Shown: piece by piece, positions 48,424-57,816 of the stretch
Position numbering within the stretch: the stretch's first letter is position 1
How the letters are laid out: every line of letters begins with the position of its first letter
Assembly: GCA_012295225.1 (NCBI GenBank)
Contig: WMKK01000013.1
Span: forward strand, 482,167 to 546,166
DNA: 64,000 nt
Direction of reading: 5' to 3'
From: Ostreococcus mediterraneus
Taxonomy: Eukaryota > Chlorophyta > Mamiellophyceae > Mamiellales > Bathycoccaceae
The notes under the pieces: model-generated
What the model saw: the letters and a program-made list of their open reading frames with translations, nothing else
What the model was told of the DNA's origin: nothing
Database searches by the model: none
Translations under genes and position numbers: made by a program

Positions 48424-50088
48424 TTATTCGCGCTTTGCGCGACGGCGGGACGCGGCGGCGGCGGCGGCAAACGCGTGCGCGACGGCGATTGGAACGACGA
48501 TATCTCCCACGCGTCCAGGTGCGGCAGCGATGGCGGCGAGTATCCAACCCAAGGTGCGATCGATCGCGCGCGGTGGGGCGACGTAGGATGCAGGCGTGAC
48601 ACGCATGGAGAGGCTGACGACGGCGCACGCAAAGGCATCCGTCGGCGACATCGGCGTCGGCGACGCGCGCGCGGCGTCCATGACGTTCGGGAACGTAGAT
48701 ATGACGTGCGCGAACGCGCACTGCACCCATGCGATGATGCTCGGGATCTGTGCGAGCGCACCGCACGCGGTGAGCACGAGGCGCTCGCGGTGGCGCGCAG
48801 AGCCGAGCGCTCGGCGAGCCGGGACAGCGCTCGCCGCGTACACCACGAAAGACGCAATGACCGACTCCACGCGATGACTTTCGTCGCGAAGAATCAACGG
48901 TGACGACGCGGTACATATCAACGCAAACAGGCACCCGAGCCCAAACGTAGGCTCGACGAACGCGTGCGCTACGATCGCCGCGAGCCCGCTCGCCGCTCGT
49001 TCTTGCACAACCTCAAACGCGCGCGCTTTTAATCCGAACACCCACGTGCGCCTCGGCGCCTCATCGCCCGAATCGACGTACCCTAACGCATCGGCGATTG
49101 CGCGCACGCGCGCGCGCGCCGCGCTCGTCGCCGGCGCCGCGCTCATCGCCGATGGAAACGCGTCTACTAACCCGCGAGCCGCGGCGTCCATCAATTGTTT
49201 GCACCACATCGCGCACCGGTGATCCGTCGACACTCCGACTGCGGTCAGCGCATCCGCTCTCGCCGCGAACGCCGTGCCGCGCGCATCGTTTCTATCCCCA
49301 TCATTTCCCTTCGCGACCAGCGCATCGACGCTCGCCATGGCTAAAGAGCTCACCTGTCGATCCCGAGCGCCTCCCGCGACGGAGGCCAAACCGACGATGT
49401 CGGCGGCTCCGCTGGCGCGCCATCGACGCTCAATATCTCTCACGTGCCCGCGCACATCGCGCGTGAGTGCCACTGGGTTCCAAGCTAACGGCGACGCGAG
49501 CGCGAGCACGGTGACATCGGCGAATTCGTCATGTATATCCGCGATGGCGTCGAGCGCGGCGTACGCCCCAGCGCTGTGCCCGACGACGACGACGCGCGCG
49601 TTCGCGAGCTCATGCCCAAATTCCAATCCCTTGACCGCGCGCAGCGCCCGTCGCACGCTCTTGCCTTGTCGACGCATAATCGCTGCGTTGTATATCGACA
49701 GTTCTTCGGCGAAATGGACGGCGTAGTATCGCAAGTCGCACGATGAAGTCGACGACTCGCCGCGCGCTCGCGCGCTCGCGCTCCCGACGCTTCGTACTTG
49801 TTTGTACCCACCACCCGTGCCCGGCACGAACAGCACCACGACGACGCAGGATACGCGTGAGGAATCCGTGTGTGATGCGTACATTCTGTCCTCGTAGCGG
49901 TAGAGCGCGTGCGTGGACGACGCGAGCTCGACTTCGGGCTCGAGCGTAAACTTTGGATACATCCATGACATGTCGCACGCTTGTGAACCGCCGTAAAACG
50001 GGGTGAGAATGAACATCCACGCACACGCGATGGCGATGAATGCGATGCACGAGACGGTGTTGAATGCCGCGCGCGAGCGCGGCGTCAT
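48424..50088 (-). CDS. PGAP1: GPI inositol-deacylase, PGAP1/Bst1-like
   Basis: This 554-residue protein starts with a membrane helix (FNTVSCIAFIAIACAWMFIL). Then comes CDMSWMYPKF, the PGAP1 Cys-x-Met-(S/T)-x-Met-x-P block. The alpha/beta hydrolase part has VLFVPGTGGGYKQVRSV (oxyanion region) and VVVVGHSAGAYAALDAI with the nucleophile Ser in GHSAG. Several C-terminal membrane helices follow (residues about 330-545). PGAP1 removes the acyl chain from the inositol of GPI anchors in the ER. The protein is shorter than animal PGAP1 (about 920). The start at 50086-50088 gives 14 residues before the first helix; an upstream ATG at 50196 adds 36 residues. Confidence 0.8.
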   Translation of the reverse strand: MTPRSRAAFNTVSCIAFIAIACAWMFILTPFYGGSQACDMSWMYPKFTLEPEVELASSTHALYRYEDRMYASHTDSSRVSCVVVVLFVPGTGGGYKQVRSVGSASARARGESSTSSCDLRYYAVHFAEELSIYNAAIMRRQGKSVRRALRAVKGLEFGHELANARVVVVGHSAGAYAALDAIADIHDEFADVTVLALASPLAWNPVALTRDVRGHVRDIERRWRASGAADIVGLASVAGGARDRQVSSLAMASVDALVAKGNDGDRNDARGTAFAARADALTAVGVSTDHRCAMWCKQLMDAAARGLVDAFPSAMSAAPATSAARARVRAIADALGYVDSGDEAPRRTWVFGLKARAFEVVQERAASGLAAIVAHAFVEPTFGLGCLFALICTASSPLILRDESHRVESVIASFVVYAASAVPARRALGSARHRERLVLTACGALAQIPSIIAWVQCAFAHVISTFPNVMDAARASPTPMSPTDAFACAVVSLSMRVTPASYVAPPRAIDRTLGWILAAIAAAPGRVGDIVVPIAVAHAFAAAAAASRRRAKRE

Positions 50089-50317
50089 TGCGGTGCGCAA
50101 AGCAAAGGAGCTCGCGCGTTGATGGGTTGACTCGCGCGAGAGGCGACGAATGAAGCCGCGTCGGTACGCATCTGTTCGCGAGAGGTACGATGACAAGAAT
50201 CGCTATGATGGTACATGTACAATATAGGGGTCAATGTATACGAGCTAGAACATCCGTCTCGCGCGCGGATGGATGAATTGGTTTTGGATTATTTCCATGT
50301 CTTCCGCTTTGACGTCG

Positions 50318-51175
50318 TCAGTCGACCGTCGGTCGGCTCGCCGGCTCCTCCGGATCCTCTGCCGCCACTGCCGCCTTGGCCGCCGCCGCGTCCTCGCGCG
50401 CCTTAGCCGCCGCCTCTGCTTTCGCCGCCTTGGCCGCCGCCTTGGCGGCTTTCTGTGCCTCTTGAGCGCGCGCGCGCGCCTGCGCCTCGGGACCCGCCGC
50501 GCCCGCGAGCACCTCCTCGCGCGTCAAAAACGCCCCAGTTGCCCCGCGCAGGCGCCTCTTCGCGTGCGCTGAACGAGAAGGATACACTTTACGCTGCCCA
50601 CTTGTGCGATTCCGCGCCTCTTCGCGCGCACGCGCACGTCTACGGCGAAGAATCGCGTGGTATTGTCGCGCGTTGACGTACACGGGCGCCTCCCCGGCGG
50701 CGAGCAACACGCGCGGCGTCAGCGTCGACGCATACATTGCATTTATGTGCGCCGACGGCGCCATAGTTGGGTACGCAAGACTGGGCGCGTGTGCACCACC
50801 CGTAACGCTGCTCACGGGCACCATCACCATCATCATCGGCTCGTCGCGCTGATGCTGATGCTGATGCTGATGCTGATGCTGAAGAAGAAGACGACGCTGA
50901 TGTTCTTCATACGCCACGGGCGAACACGGCGCGAACGCCGCCGCCGCTACCGCGGACGACGACGCCCCGCCCTCGTTCATCCGCGCCGCGATCCCAGCCG
51001 AGAGCGACGTCCCGAACGGATTCCCCGCGCTCAACAGATGATGTCGATGATGATGATGTTCATGAAGATGCGAGCCGTGTTCAAACGCACTCGGCGCCGA
51101 CGTCGCGGGCCACGGCGCACCACCGCCATTCGCGGCGGCGGTCGTCGCGCTCGGAACCCCATCCATCGTCATCAT
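50318..51175 (-). CDS. NF-YA: NF-YA subunit of the CCAAT-binding factor
   Basis: This 285-residue protein contains the NF-YA core: APVYVNARQYHAILRRRRAR (subunit-association helix), an EARN-type turn, then RKVYPSRSAHAKRRLRGATG and AFL (DNA-binding helix). The first helix is well conserved. The second is divergent: the usual SRHxHAMRRPRGxGGRF reads SRSAHAKRRLRGATGAF, with His to Ser and Pro to Leu changes. The N-terminus has His-rich and Gln-His repeat tracts and the tail is Ala/Lys-rich (KAAKAAAKAAKAEA). I used the ATG at 51173-51175; one at 51295 is also in frame. Confidence 0.88.
   Translation of the reverse strand: MMTMDGVPSATTAAANGGGAPWPATSAPSAFEHGSHLHEHHHHRHHLLSAGNPFGTSLSAGIAARMNEGGASSSAVAAAAFAPCSPVAYEEHQRRLLLQHQHQHQHQHQRDEPMMMVMVPVSSVTGGAHAPSLAYPTMAPSAHINAMYASTLTPRVLLAAGEAPVYVNARQYHAILRRRRARAREEARNRTSGQRKVYPSRSAHAKRRLRGATGAFLTREEVLAGAAGPEAQARARAQEAQKAAKAAAKAAKAEAAAKAREDAAAAKAAVAAEDPEEPASRPTVD
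50850..50881. repeat. 6-bp microsatellite inside NF-YA (Gln-His tract)
   Basis: The unit TGATGC is repeated about five times and encodes alternating Gln and His on the minus strand. Length may vary between strains. Confidence 0.8.
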
Positions 51176-51620
51176 CGACGGCCGCCCGGTAACCCTCCGC
51201 GTCGTCGACTGGCGAACGCGTCGACATCCAAATTCGTCGCCATGTATCGACCAATCATGACCAGGCACGACCCCCCCCCAGGGGCCCAAAACCAAACCCG
51301 CCTCCCCAGGGGTGGTCGCGCCATCGCGCGACGCACGTCGTCACGCCCGTGGTACCGTTCGACGCGCGCGCGCGCACGATCGATCGCGTGCGAACGTCTT
51401 TCGACACTGCGTGCGTGTGCGAATCGCGGCGACGCGAGTCAGGCGCGAGGTCGGGGCGAGTTCCGAGAGGGCGCGGGCACGCGATTGGGGCGCGGGCATT
51501 CGCGGGTGAGGCGCGCGCGTGGACGACGTAGGTTGGGCGTGGGGTGTTCGAGGATTTTTGTGTGCGCGTGTGGCGTCGCGCGTGCGTCGAGGACGGGTCG
51601 TCGGGTGCGCGCGCGGTGCG
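51176..51620. promoter_or_regulatory. Divergent 5' region, NF-YA / trehalose-phosphatase genes
   Basis: A 445-bp spacer, GC-rich, with a run of eight or nine C at 51270-51280. GACCAATCA at 51250 is a CCAAT-box core on the plus strand, close to the gene for the CCAAT-binding subunit. No gene is seen. Confidence 0.4.
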
Positions 51621-52634
51621 ATGTCGTACAAGGACGTTGCGCTCGAGGCCCCGCTCGAGGTGCGCACGCGTAAGTCGATCGATCGCGATAACACGAATCG
51701 TGTGAAACGGTCAGAGGCGGTGGGTACGATTACGCAATATTGGGATGGCGATCGAGATTGGCGAGAGAAATATCATCCGAACGCAATTGTGGATTTTAAA
51801 GAGTTTGCGAGACGCGTCGAGGGCAAGTTGTTGACGGTGTTTTTAGACTACGATGGGACGCTGGCGCCCATCGTGCCGGAGCCAGATAAGGCGTTTATGT
51901 CGGATGAGATGCGTGAAGCGGTGCGGTTGTGTGCGCAGAGGTTTCCGGTGGCGATCATATCGGGTAGAAGTCGACACAAGGTGTCGCAATTCATCGGGTT
52001 GGATGAATTGTACTACGCCGGGTCGCACGGGCTGGACATCGCCGGGCCAAAGGTGACGATTGATGGACGACCCGTGGAGTCCAAGCTGCGTCATCAGCCC
52101 GCACAGTGGGCGCTCGATGTCATGGACCGCGTGGCAGCAGATTTGGAAGTAAAGTTCAAAGATATTCCAGGGACAAATATCGAGCACAATACGTTTTGCG
52201 TGTCGGCGCACTACCGCGCGGTATCCGAGGAACTACGACCGCGAGTCGAAGCCATCGTGGATGAGATGTGCGCCTCAGAGGAGTGCCTGATTAAGCACGA
52301 CGGTAAGATGGTATGGGAAGTTCGCCCGAGAGTGGCTTGGGACAAGGGTAAAGCGTTGTCGTATTTACGCCAAGCGTTGCTTCCAGAGCTCGCCGAGAAG
52401 GGCTTCAAGAGCGAAGACGTGTTTACGATTTACATTGGCGATGACGTTACCGACGAAGACGCGTTTATGGAGATTAACGAAGAGCTCGGGGACACGCTGG
52501 GTGCGGGATTTTTAGTCGCGTCCACGCCCAAAGTGACCGCGGCTCAGTTTAGCCTTCACGACTGCTCCGAGGTGTTGAAGTTTTTGACGCTCGTCGGAGA
52601 ACTTGCGGTGTCGGGCGACATCAAGACACTTTAA
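51621..52634 (+). CDS. TPP: Trehalose-6-phosphate phosphatase
   Basis: This 337-residue protein has the HAD-fold TPP motifs: LDYDGTLAPIV with nucleophile Asp76 and Asp78, AIISGRSRHKV, YYAGSHGLDIAGP, HNTFCVSAHYR, KMVWEVRPRVAWDKGKAL and YIGDDVTDEDAF. It lacks the N-terminal synthase domain and is therefore a stand-alone phosphatase of the plant type. It converts trehalose-6-phosphate to trehalose, which in plants sets a sugar-status signal. The ATG at 51621 begins MSYKDVALEAPLEV; the frame is open upstream but not coding-like. Confidence 0.95.
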   Translation: MSYKDVALEAPLEVRTRKSIDRDNTNRVKRSEAVGTITQYWDGDRDWREKYHPNAIVDFKEFARRVEGKLLTVFLDYDGTLAPIVPEPDKAFMSDEMREAVRLCAQRFPVAIISGRSRHKVSQFIGLDELYYAGSHGLDIAGPKVTIDGRPVESKLRHQPAQWALDVMDRVAADLEVKFKDIPGTNIEHNTFCVSAHYRAVSEELRPRVEAIVDEMCASEECLIKHDGKMVWEVRPRVAWDKGKALSYLRQALLPELAEKGFKSEDVFTIYIGDDVTDEDAFMEINEELGDTLGAGFLVASTPKVTAAQFSLHDCSEVLKFLTLVGELAVSGDIKTL

Positions 52635-52864
52635 AGTTGAAAGGATAATGAAATGTGTTGATTTGTAGTAACGGATGATACCGGAGCGTTCGTTGATTGG
52701 GTTGGTTCACGACGGAAAAAGCGTACTGAAAGAGTTTTCCGTGTTTTAGAAAGTTCAGCTTGCTTTTGAAAATTCACAACAAAGAACGTAATGTAATGTA
52801 CACGCGAACGGCGAGGCGCGTTGCCTTGTGTTGTTCTGAATTTAGAATCACCCCAACAGTCTCA

Positions 52865-54154
52865 TCAATTCTTCGTTTTGGAATTTTTCTTCTTTTCGGA
52901 CTTGTTTGGCGAAACGACGACGGGCGGAGCGTTTTCCACGGGAGCATTTTCTTCTTCTTTAGGCGCTGCCGCAGCCGGCGCGTCTTCGACAACGGGTTCC
53001 TTGTTCGCACTCGAACGACGGCCAAACGATTGGAAACTCTTTACGGCGTTGAGTACGGTTCCCTTTATTTTCTCTTGCGTCTCCTTGCGCTTGTCCTCTT
53101 GCATTTCCTTGAGCTTTTTCTCAAGCTCGGCGACTTTCTTCTCCAACGCGGCGGCTTCTTCGATCGCACGATTTTTCATCTTCCGACACGCTTCTTCTCG
53201 CCAACGTGCGCCGACTTCGAGCGCCTTGGCGGCGCGCACCTCCTCAAAACATTCCGCGCGCTCCTTGCGTAACTGCTCGGCGTGGTCAAGCGCCATCTGC
53301 TTCATCTTTATCTCCTTGCCAGCCGTCTTTCGCGTCATCATCGCCTCTGCAGACTCTTGCACGTCCTCAAACGCGCTCGACGCACGTTTTAATTCGTCCC
53401 GCAAATCGACAATTTCTCGCCTGAGCTTGTTCGCCTCGGTGGCGTTTGCGACTTTTTTCATAGTCATATCCTCCAGTTTTTTCTTCAACGCGCTGACGCT
53501 GCGTTGACGCGCGATCCACCCACAAATGGCGGGCAACACAAACTTGACAATTTCAATCGCGGGGTTCGCATCCCCCGTCGCCGCCGTGGACGCGGCGGCA
53601 CCGCGCGCCTTTCGAGTCTTCGTCTTCGTCTCGGTCTTGGCCTTGGCCTCGACTTTCGCCTCGACGCCGCGCGCCGGCGCCTCCTCCTTCGTCGGCGTCA
53701 TCGCCTTGGTTTTCTTCGCATTCACCGCCACGGGTGCGACATTCTTCACCTCAACCACCGTCTTCGTCTCTTTCTTCATCGTCTTCTTCGCCGACGGCAG
53801 CACCTGAGTCGTCGCTACGGCGGTTGTCGTCTTTGTCTCTGTCTTCGTCTTCTTCGCCCTCGCCGCGCGTTCCGCCGCCGCCATCTCGCGCACACCCTGC
53901 GTCACCTCACTCGTAAACATCGTATTCGATATCGTCTTCAACGTCTCCTTCGCGCTCGTCTTCGTCTCCTCCGTCGTATCCTTTGTCGTCTTCGTCGTCG
54001 GCGTCCCGTCGCTACTTCCCCCTCGCGCCCACGCGCGCGTCATGCTCCCCAACGTCGCCTCCGCCGCGCCGTACCTCGACACGATCTCCCCACTCACGGC
54101 GCGTATCGCCAACGACGACACCGACGCATCGCTCGCATTCGACGACGATCCCAT
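52865..54154 (-). CDS. Lysine/Threonine-rich coiled-coil protein, unknown function
   Basis: This 429-residue single-exon protein is not recognised. It begins MGSSSN, a possible N-myristoylation site. Residues about 50-200 are low complexity, rich in Lys, Thr, Glu and Ala. A single hydrophobic segment (IEIVKFVLPAICGWIA) near 205 may be a membrane helix. A coiled coil runs from about 225 to 365, and an Ala/Pro/Glu tail ends in a Lys/Ser/Asn cluster. The layout suggests a membrane-anchored coiled-coil tether, which is an inference. Composition bias makes database matches unreliable. Confidence 0.6.
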   Translation of the reverse strand: MGSSSNASDASVSSLAIRAVSGEIVSRYGAAEATLGSMTRAWARGGSSDGTPTTKTTKDTTEETKTSAKETLKTISNTMFTSEVTQGVREMAAAERAARAKKTKTETKTTTAVATTQVLPSAKKTMKKETKTVVEVKNVAPVAVNAKKTKAMTPTKEEAPARGVEAKVEAKAKTETKTKTRKARGAAASTAATGDANPAIEIVKFVLPAICGWIARQRSVSALKKKLEDMTMKKVANATEANKLRREIVDLRDELKRASSAFEDVQESAEAMMTRKTAGKEIKMKQMALDHAEQLRKERAECFEEVRAAKALEVGARWREEACRKMKNRAIEEAAALEKKVAELEKKLKEMQEDKRKETQEKIKGTVLNAVKSFQSFGRRSSANKEPVVEDAPAAAAPKEEENAPVENAPPVVVSPNKSEKKKNSKTKN

Positions 54155-54946
54155 CGCGCGCGTCGTCCTCGTTCGCGCGTATCGAATCGATCGATCGACA
54201 GCTCACGCCCGCGCGCGTGCACGCCTTCAAAAGTAATCCACGACGCGCGCGAGATGCCGCGCACGCGCACGCTCACGCGCGCGAGGCGATAGAAACGTAC
54301 CGCGTGCGCGCGCGCCCGCGTGCGTCGTCGCGTCGACGTGTGACGCCGCGCGTCGCGCGCGAGCCCGACGGCTGTCGCGCGCGCGAGACGACTGGTATAA
54401 AGACCGCGGTGGCACCAGACGTCATACTCAGGACCCACGCAGGGCCATGTTTCGCTGTCGCGCGTCGATGATACTCGATGAATCGTCCGTGTGTCCGATC
54501 AATCCGAATCGACGCCGCGCGTCATCGGTGACGCCTCGCGTCGTCGCGCGCGACCGCGCGCGCGCGCCGCCGTCGCGCGTCGTCCTCCGTCCTCCTCCCT
54601 CCCGTGCGTCTCCACGGGCCTTCGCGCGCGTCGGGCGCGCAGAGATCCCGCGACGTCGCACACGAGGAGGACGGTGAACGATTGTACCGGTACGTACCGG
54701 TACATACATACCGGTACGTACCGGGTACATACATACAATACGTGACGACACGGGCAGGCGCGGAAAACACACGCATACGTAATACAATACGCACGCGACC
54801 GAGTACGGTATAGAGAGACCTACGTTATATATTCACATAGGCGTCGCGCGTACACAGTAGTAGTACTGACGCCGTGGCCACGACGGGGTGAAAAAGTGAA
54901 TCGTCGCTCGACGACGCCATCGCGCCGCGCGTCGACGACGACGACG
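54155..54946. other. Long intergenic region upstream of the MscS-like gene
   Basis: About 790 bp between two divergent genes. TATAAAG at 54396 precedes a 76-codon plus-strand frame at 54447 that matches no family. A palindromic GTAC repeat lies at 54684-54740. No supported gene. Confidence 0.45.
54684..54740. repeat. Palindromic GTACCGG / TACATACA repeat
   Basis: GTACCGGTACGTACCGGTAC is a near-perfect self-complementary block. It is followed by ATACATACC and a second CGGTACGTACCGGGTAC block and another ACATACATACA. The two halves form a direct repeat of about 28 bp, each of which is an inverted repeat. Confidence 0.8.
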
Positions 54947-56701
54947 ATGGCGACGGCGATGGCGATGGCGACGACGGCGACGACGATGGGTGGTCGTTGC
55001 GCGCGGGGCGAACGACGGCGCGGTGGCGGTGGCGCGACGACGACGACGACGACGACGCGCGCGCGCGAGGGTGTGGGGGCGAGGGTGCGCCGGCGGGTGA
55101 TGGGGCGCGCGCGCGCGTCGCGCGAGATCGGCGCGGTTCGCGTCGTGGGTGACGACGACGACGGGCGGTGGAGGTGCGCGGGCGCGCGGGCGCGCGCGAA
55201 GGGACGCGGGGCGCGGGGGGCGGGGGGCGCGCGCGGGGCTGGGGGCGTCGACGCCGACGTCGAAATCGGCGGTCGCGCGGCGGCGTCGGAGGTGGCGATC
55301 GATCGCGTGCGGGAGTTCGTGCGACGCGTGGTGGTGGCGGTGTTGATTGGCGCGGCGTCGATGACGTTGATGCCTGGGTCGGCGAACGCGGCGAACGCGG
55401 CGAAGACGGCGAATGCGCAACCGACGACGTCTTTGACGACGAAACTGAGCCGTGATTTTCGTGATTTACGCGCGCGCGTGCGCACGTCGACGACGAGGAC
55501 GATGAAAGATGGCTTGCAAAGTGTCGGCTATGCGTTGGCGAAGTTTGAGGAGAAGACGCAAGAGAACTGGGGCGTGGACGACGTGTGGGTGCTCTTCGTG
55601 TGGAACTGGTGCATTCGCCACGGGCGGGAAAAATTACACAACGCCATTCAAAGCTTGAAGTCGAAGTTTGATGCCGCGCGTACGCAAGAACCGTTCGATA
55701 AGTCATTTTTGTCGTGGTTTAAAGCCCCGATGCAAGTCGTACAGGCGTTGTTTGTGATGTCTTGGATATTTGACATTGCGTGCGATTTAATCGACCAACT
55801 CTCAACCGAATGGGACATTCCCTTGCCTATTCGCGTGGGCTTTGATAAAGGCTCGTACACGCTCACAACGGGTGTTATGTCAATCATGTTTGTGCAAAAG
55901 TACCTCCCGCCATTTTTGACCAAGGTGTTTCCGTCGCTGACGGGTAACGATACGTCGGTGCAATTCGTCATCACGCGTCTCACATCCGCCCTAATGGTCC
56001 TTGCCACGCTCATGCTGACGCTCAGTGCGTTTGGTATTCCGGCTAAAGTTCTATTCTCCTTTGGTGGTCTCGGGGGGTTGGCTTTCGGTTTGGCGGCTAA
56101 AGACTTTATTAGTAACTTAATCGGAGGTTTGGTGCTCGCCGTTTTGCGCCCGTTTAAAGTCGGCGAGAAAATTTACCTCACCGGAGGTGGCGGTAAGTAT
56201 CGCGACTCCAAGGAACGAAACGTCAGTAATTACAAAGTTGCCGAGATCGGATGGTACCAAACCAAGCTCATTCCCAAAGATGGCAAGGTTACTACCATTC
56301 CGAATGGCTACTTTTTAGGCGCCAACGTCATCAACAGTTCGCGAGCAGAGTATGAATTCTTTGGACCTTCACTCCGTATCGCGTTTCCAGACGTCAACGG
56401 TATCGAAACCATGACCACAGAACTCAGAACGTACTTGGAAAATTCGCGTGCGGTGCATCTTTCGTACAAGAAACCAATGGTCTTTGCGAAGAAGATTGAG
56501 GACGACCACATCATGGTGCAAATCGAGTCGTACATTTGGGACGTCGACTGCGGTCCAGACAAGCCCGATAAAGCCACGTTCGTTCTCGGACGACAACGAC
56601 TCGTCGTCGATGTCGTCAACATCGTCCGAAAGCACTGTCCGAACTCGCCGGTCTTGCCAATTGAGATTCAATCGTACGCCGACGCTCAAAATTTTGTGTA
56701 A
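54947..56701 (+). CDS. MscS-like mechanosensitive channel, plastid type (MSL2/3-like)
   Basis: This 584-residue protein has a long Thr/Arg/Gly-rich N-terminus (about 120 residues, transit-like) and a first hydrophobic stretch (VVVAVLIGAASMTLMPG) followed by ANAANAA. Further helices come near FVMSWIFDIACDL and LTTGVMSIMFVQ. The MscS core then follows: pore helix FSFGGLGGLAFGLAAKDF, then SNLIGGLVLAVLRPFKVGEK and a beta domain with TTIPNGYFLGANVINSSRA. Plastid MSL2/3 channels relieve envelope osmotic stress. The first ATG is at 54947; the frame upstream has no ATG. Confidence 0.9.
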   Translation: MATAMAMATTATTMGGRCARGERRRGGGGATTTTTTTRAREGVGARVRRRVMGRARASREIGAVRVVGDDDDGRWRCAGARARAKGRGARGAGGARGAGGVDADVEIGGRAAASEVAIDRVREFVRRVVVAVLIGAASMTLMPGSANAANAAKTANAQPTTSLTTKLSRDFRDLRARVRTSTTRTMKDGLQSVGYALAKFEEKTQENWGVDDVWVLFVWNWCIRHGREKLHNAIQSLKSKFDAARTQEPFDKSFLSWFKAPMQVVQALFVMSWIFDIACDLIDQLSTEWDIPLPIRVGFDKGSYTLTTGVMSIMFVQKYLPPFLTKVFPSLTGNDTSVQFVITRLTSALMVLATLMLTLSAFGIPAKVLFSFGGLGGLAFGLAAKDFISNLIGGLVLAVLRPFKVGEKIYLTGGGGKYRDSKERNVSNYKVAEIGWYQTKLIPKDGKVTTIPNGYFLGANVINSSRAEYEFFGPSLRIAFPDVNGIETMTTELRTYLENSRAVHLSYKKPMVFAKKIEDDHIMVQIESYIWDVDCGPDKPDKATFVLGRQRLVVDVVNIVRKHCPNSPVLPIEIQSYADAQNFV

Positions 56702-56838
56702 CGCGCTGATGTCGCGGGAACTATTATAATTATTTTTTGCGCGACGACGCCTTCGTCGACGCGGTATACATCATTTCGTCCGTAATAATAACAATCGTAA
56801 TAATAATAATCCTTAAACTCGCTCTATTATTTTGAGTT

Positions 56839-57789
56839 CTACGCGTACACGTTATCGGCGCGAATCGGAGCACGGCGCGTTTTAAATTCGCACGTAAACT
56901 CAAATCCGAGCACCTCAGCCGCGTGCGCCGCCGCCTGGCGCGCGGCGTTCACATCCGCCCCTGCAAACATCACGCGTACCGGTTCGCTCTCCGGAATCGC
57001 CACCGCTCGCGCCTCGATATTCAACATCTCACACATCGCCAACAACGCCGCCGCACCGTTCGATGGCAAGAACACACCAATCGGTAACGCGCGAGGCGCC
57101 GGCGGCCACGCCGCCGCGTTCGCCTTGACCGCCGACGTCTCTAACGCGTACGCCTGCACGGTATCAATCAGCTCGTGACTCATTTCCGCCTCCGATGTCT
57201 CGTGTTCCGAACACCCAGTGAGAATTAAAACTCGCGTCGGCGCGTCCGCGACGCATCCACACGCGCGTAAGACTTCTTTCGCCCACGCGCGCGCTCCGGC
57301 CGCCGCGAGCTCGCATCTCGTCTCTACGAATACTACCCTTCGCTCGATGTCCTCATACATCGTACACGACGAATGCGGCGACGATGCCGACGGAGTCAAA
57401 AACGATGCGTGCGTTTTCTCCCCTGTCCCTGAATGCGGCGCGCGACGCGTCATCTCGCGCGCGTCGCTCGCGATAACGACGCCTCGCGTCCGCGCGCTCA
57501 CCGCGCGCGCCGCCGCCTCGCACGCATCCGCGCCCGCCTCGCTCCCGACGCCGACGATGACCACCTTGGGCACGAACGACGACGACGACGACGACGACGT
57601 CATCGACCCATCGACGCTGAGCGCGGCGATGCGCGCCTCGGGCGATGCGAAATCATCCCGCGTGAACGCCTGCGCTCGAGCCGCGCGCGTGTACGCCCCC
57701 GACGACGCCACCGCGCGCTCGAGATCTTCATCCACCGTCGTGCGCGAATGGACGTCGACGTCGAGCGGGCTCAACCATGCCTCTGCCAT
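56839..57789 (-). CDS. Proteasome assembly chaperone 1-like protein (PAC1/PSMG1), tentative
   Basis: This 316-residue single-exon protein shows weak but ordered resemblance to PSMG1. A central strand carries VFVETRCELAAAG, then RVLILTGCSEHETSEAE, LPIGVFLPSNGAAALLAMCE and MLNIEARAVAIPE, and the C-terminal end is IRADNVYA, comparable to the NIYT end of human PSMG1 used to insert between proteasome alpha subunits. PAC1 pairs with PAC2 to build the 20S alpha ring. Other Rossmann-like proteins cannot be excluded. The N-terminal 75 residues end in a Ser run from a (GAC)n-type tract. Confidence 0.5.
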   Translation of the reverse strand: MAEAWLSPLDVDVHSRTTVDEDLERAVASSGAYTRAARAQAFTRDDFASPEARIAALSVDGSMTSSSSSSSFVPKVVIVGVGSEAGADACEAAARAVSARTRGVVIASDAREMTRRAPHSGTGEKTHASFLTPSASSPHSSCTMYEDIERRVVFVETRCELAAAGARAWAKEVLRACGCVADAPTRVLILTGCSEHETSEAEMSHELIDTVQAYALETSAVKANAAAWPPAPRALPIGVFLPSNGAAALLAMCEMLNIEARAVAIPESEPVRVMFAGADVNAARQAAAHAAEVLGFEFTCEFKTRRAPIRADNVYA

Positions 57790-57816
57790 CGAGCGCCGGC
57801 GTGCGCGTCCGAGAAC

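Noticed and set aside
54428-54787. 119-codon minus-strand frame and 76-codon plus-strand frame near a TATAAAG element
   Set aside because: No family match, and the region contains the palindromic repeat. A cryptic short gene cannot be shown.
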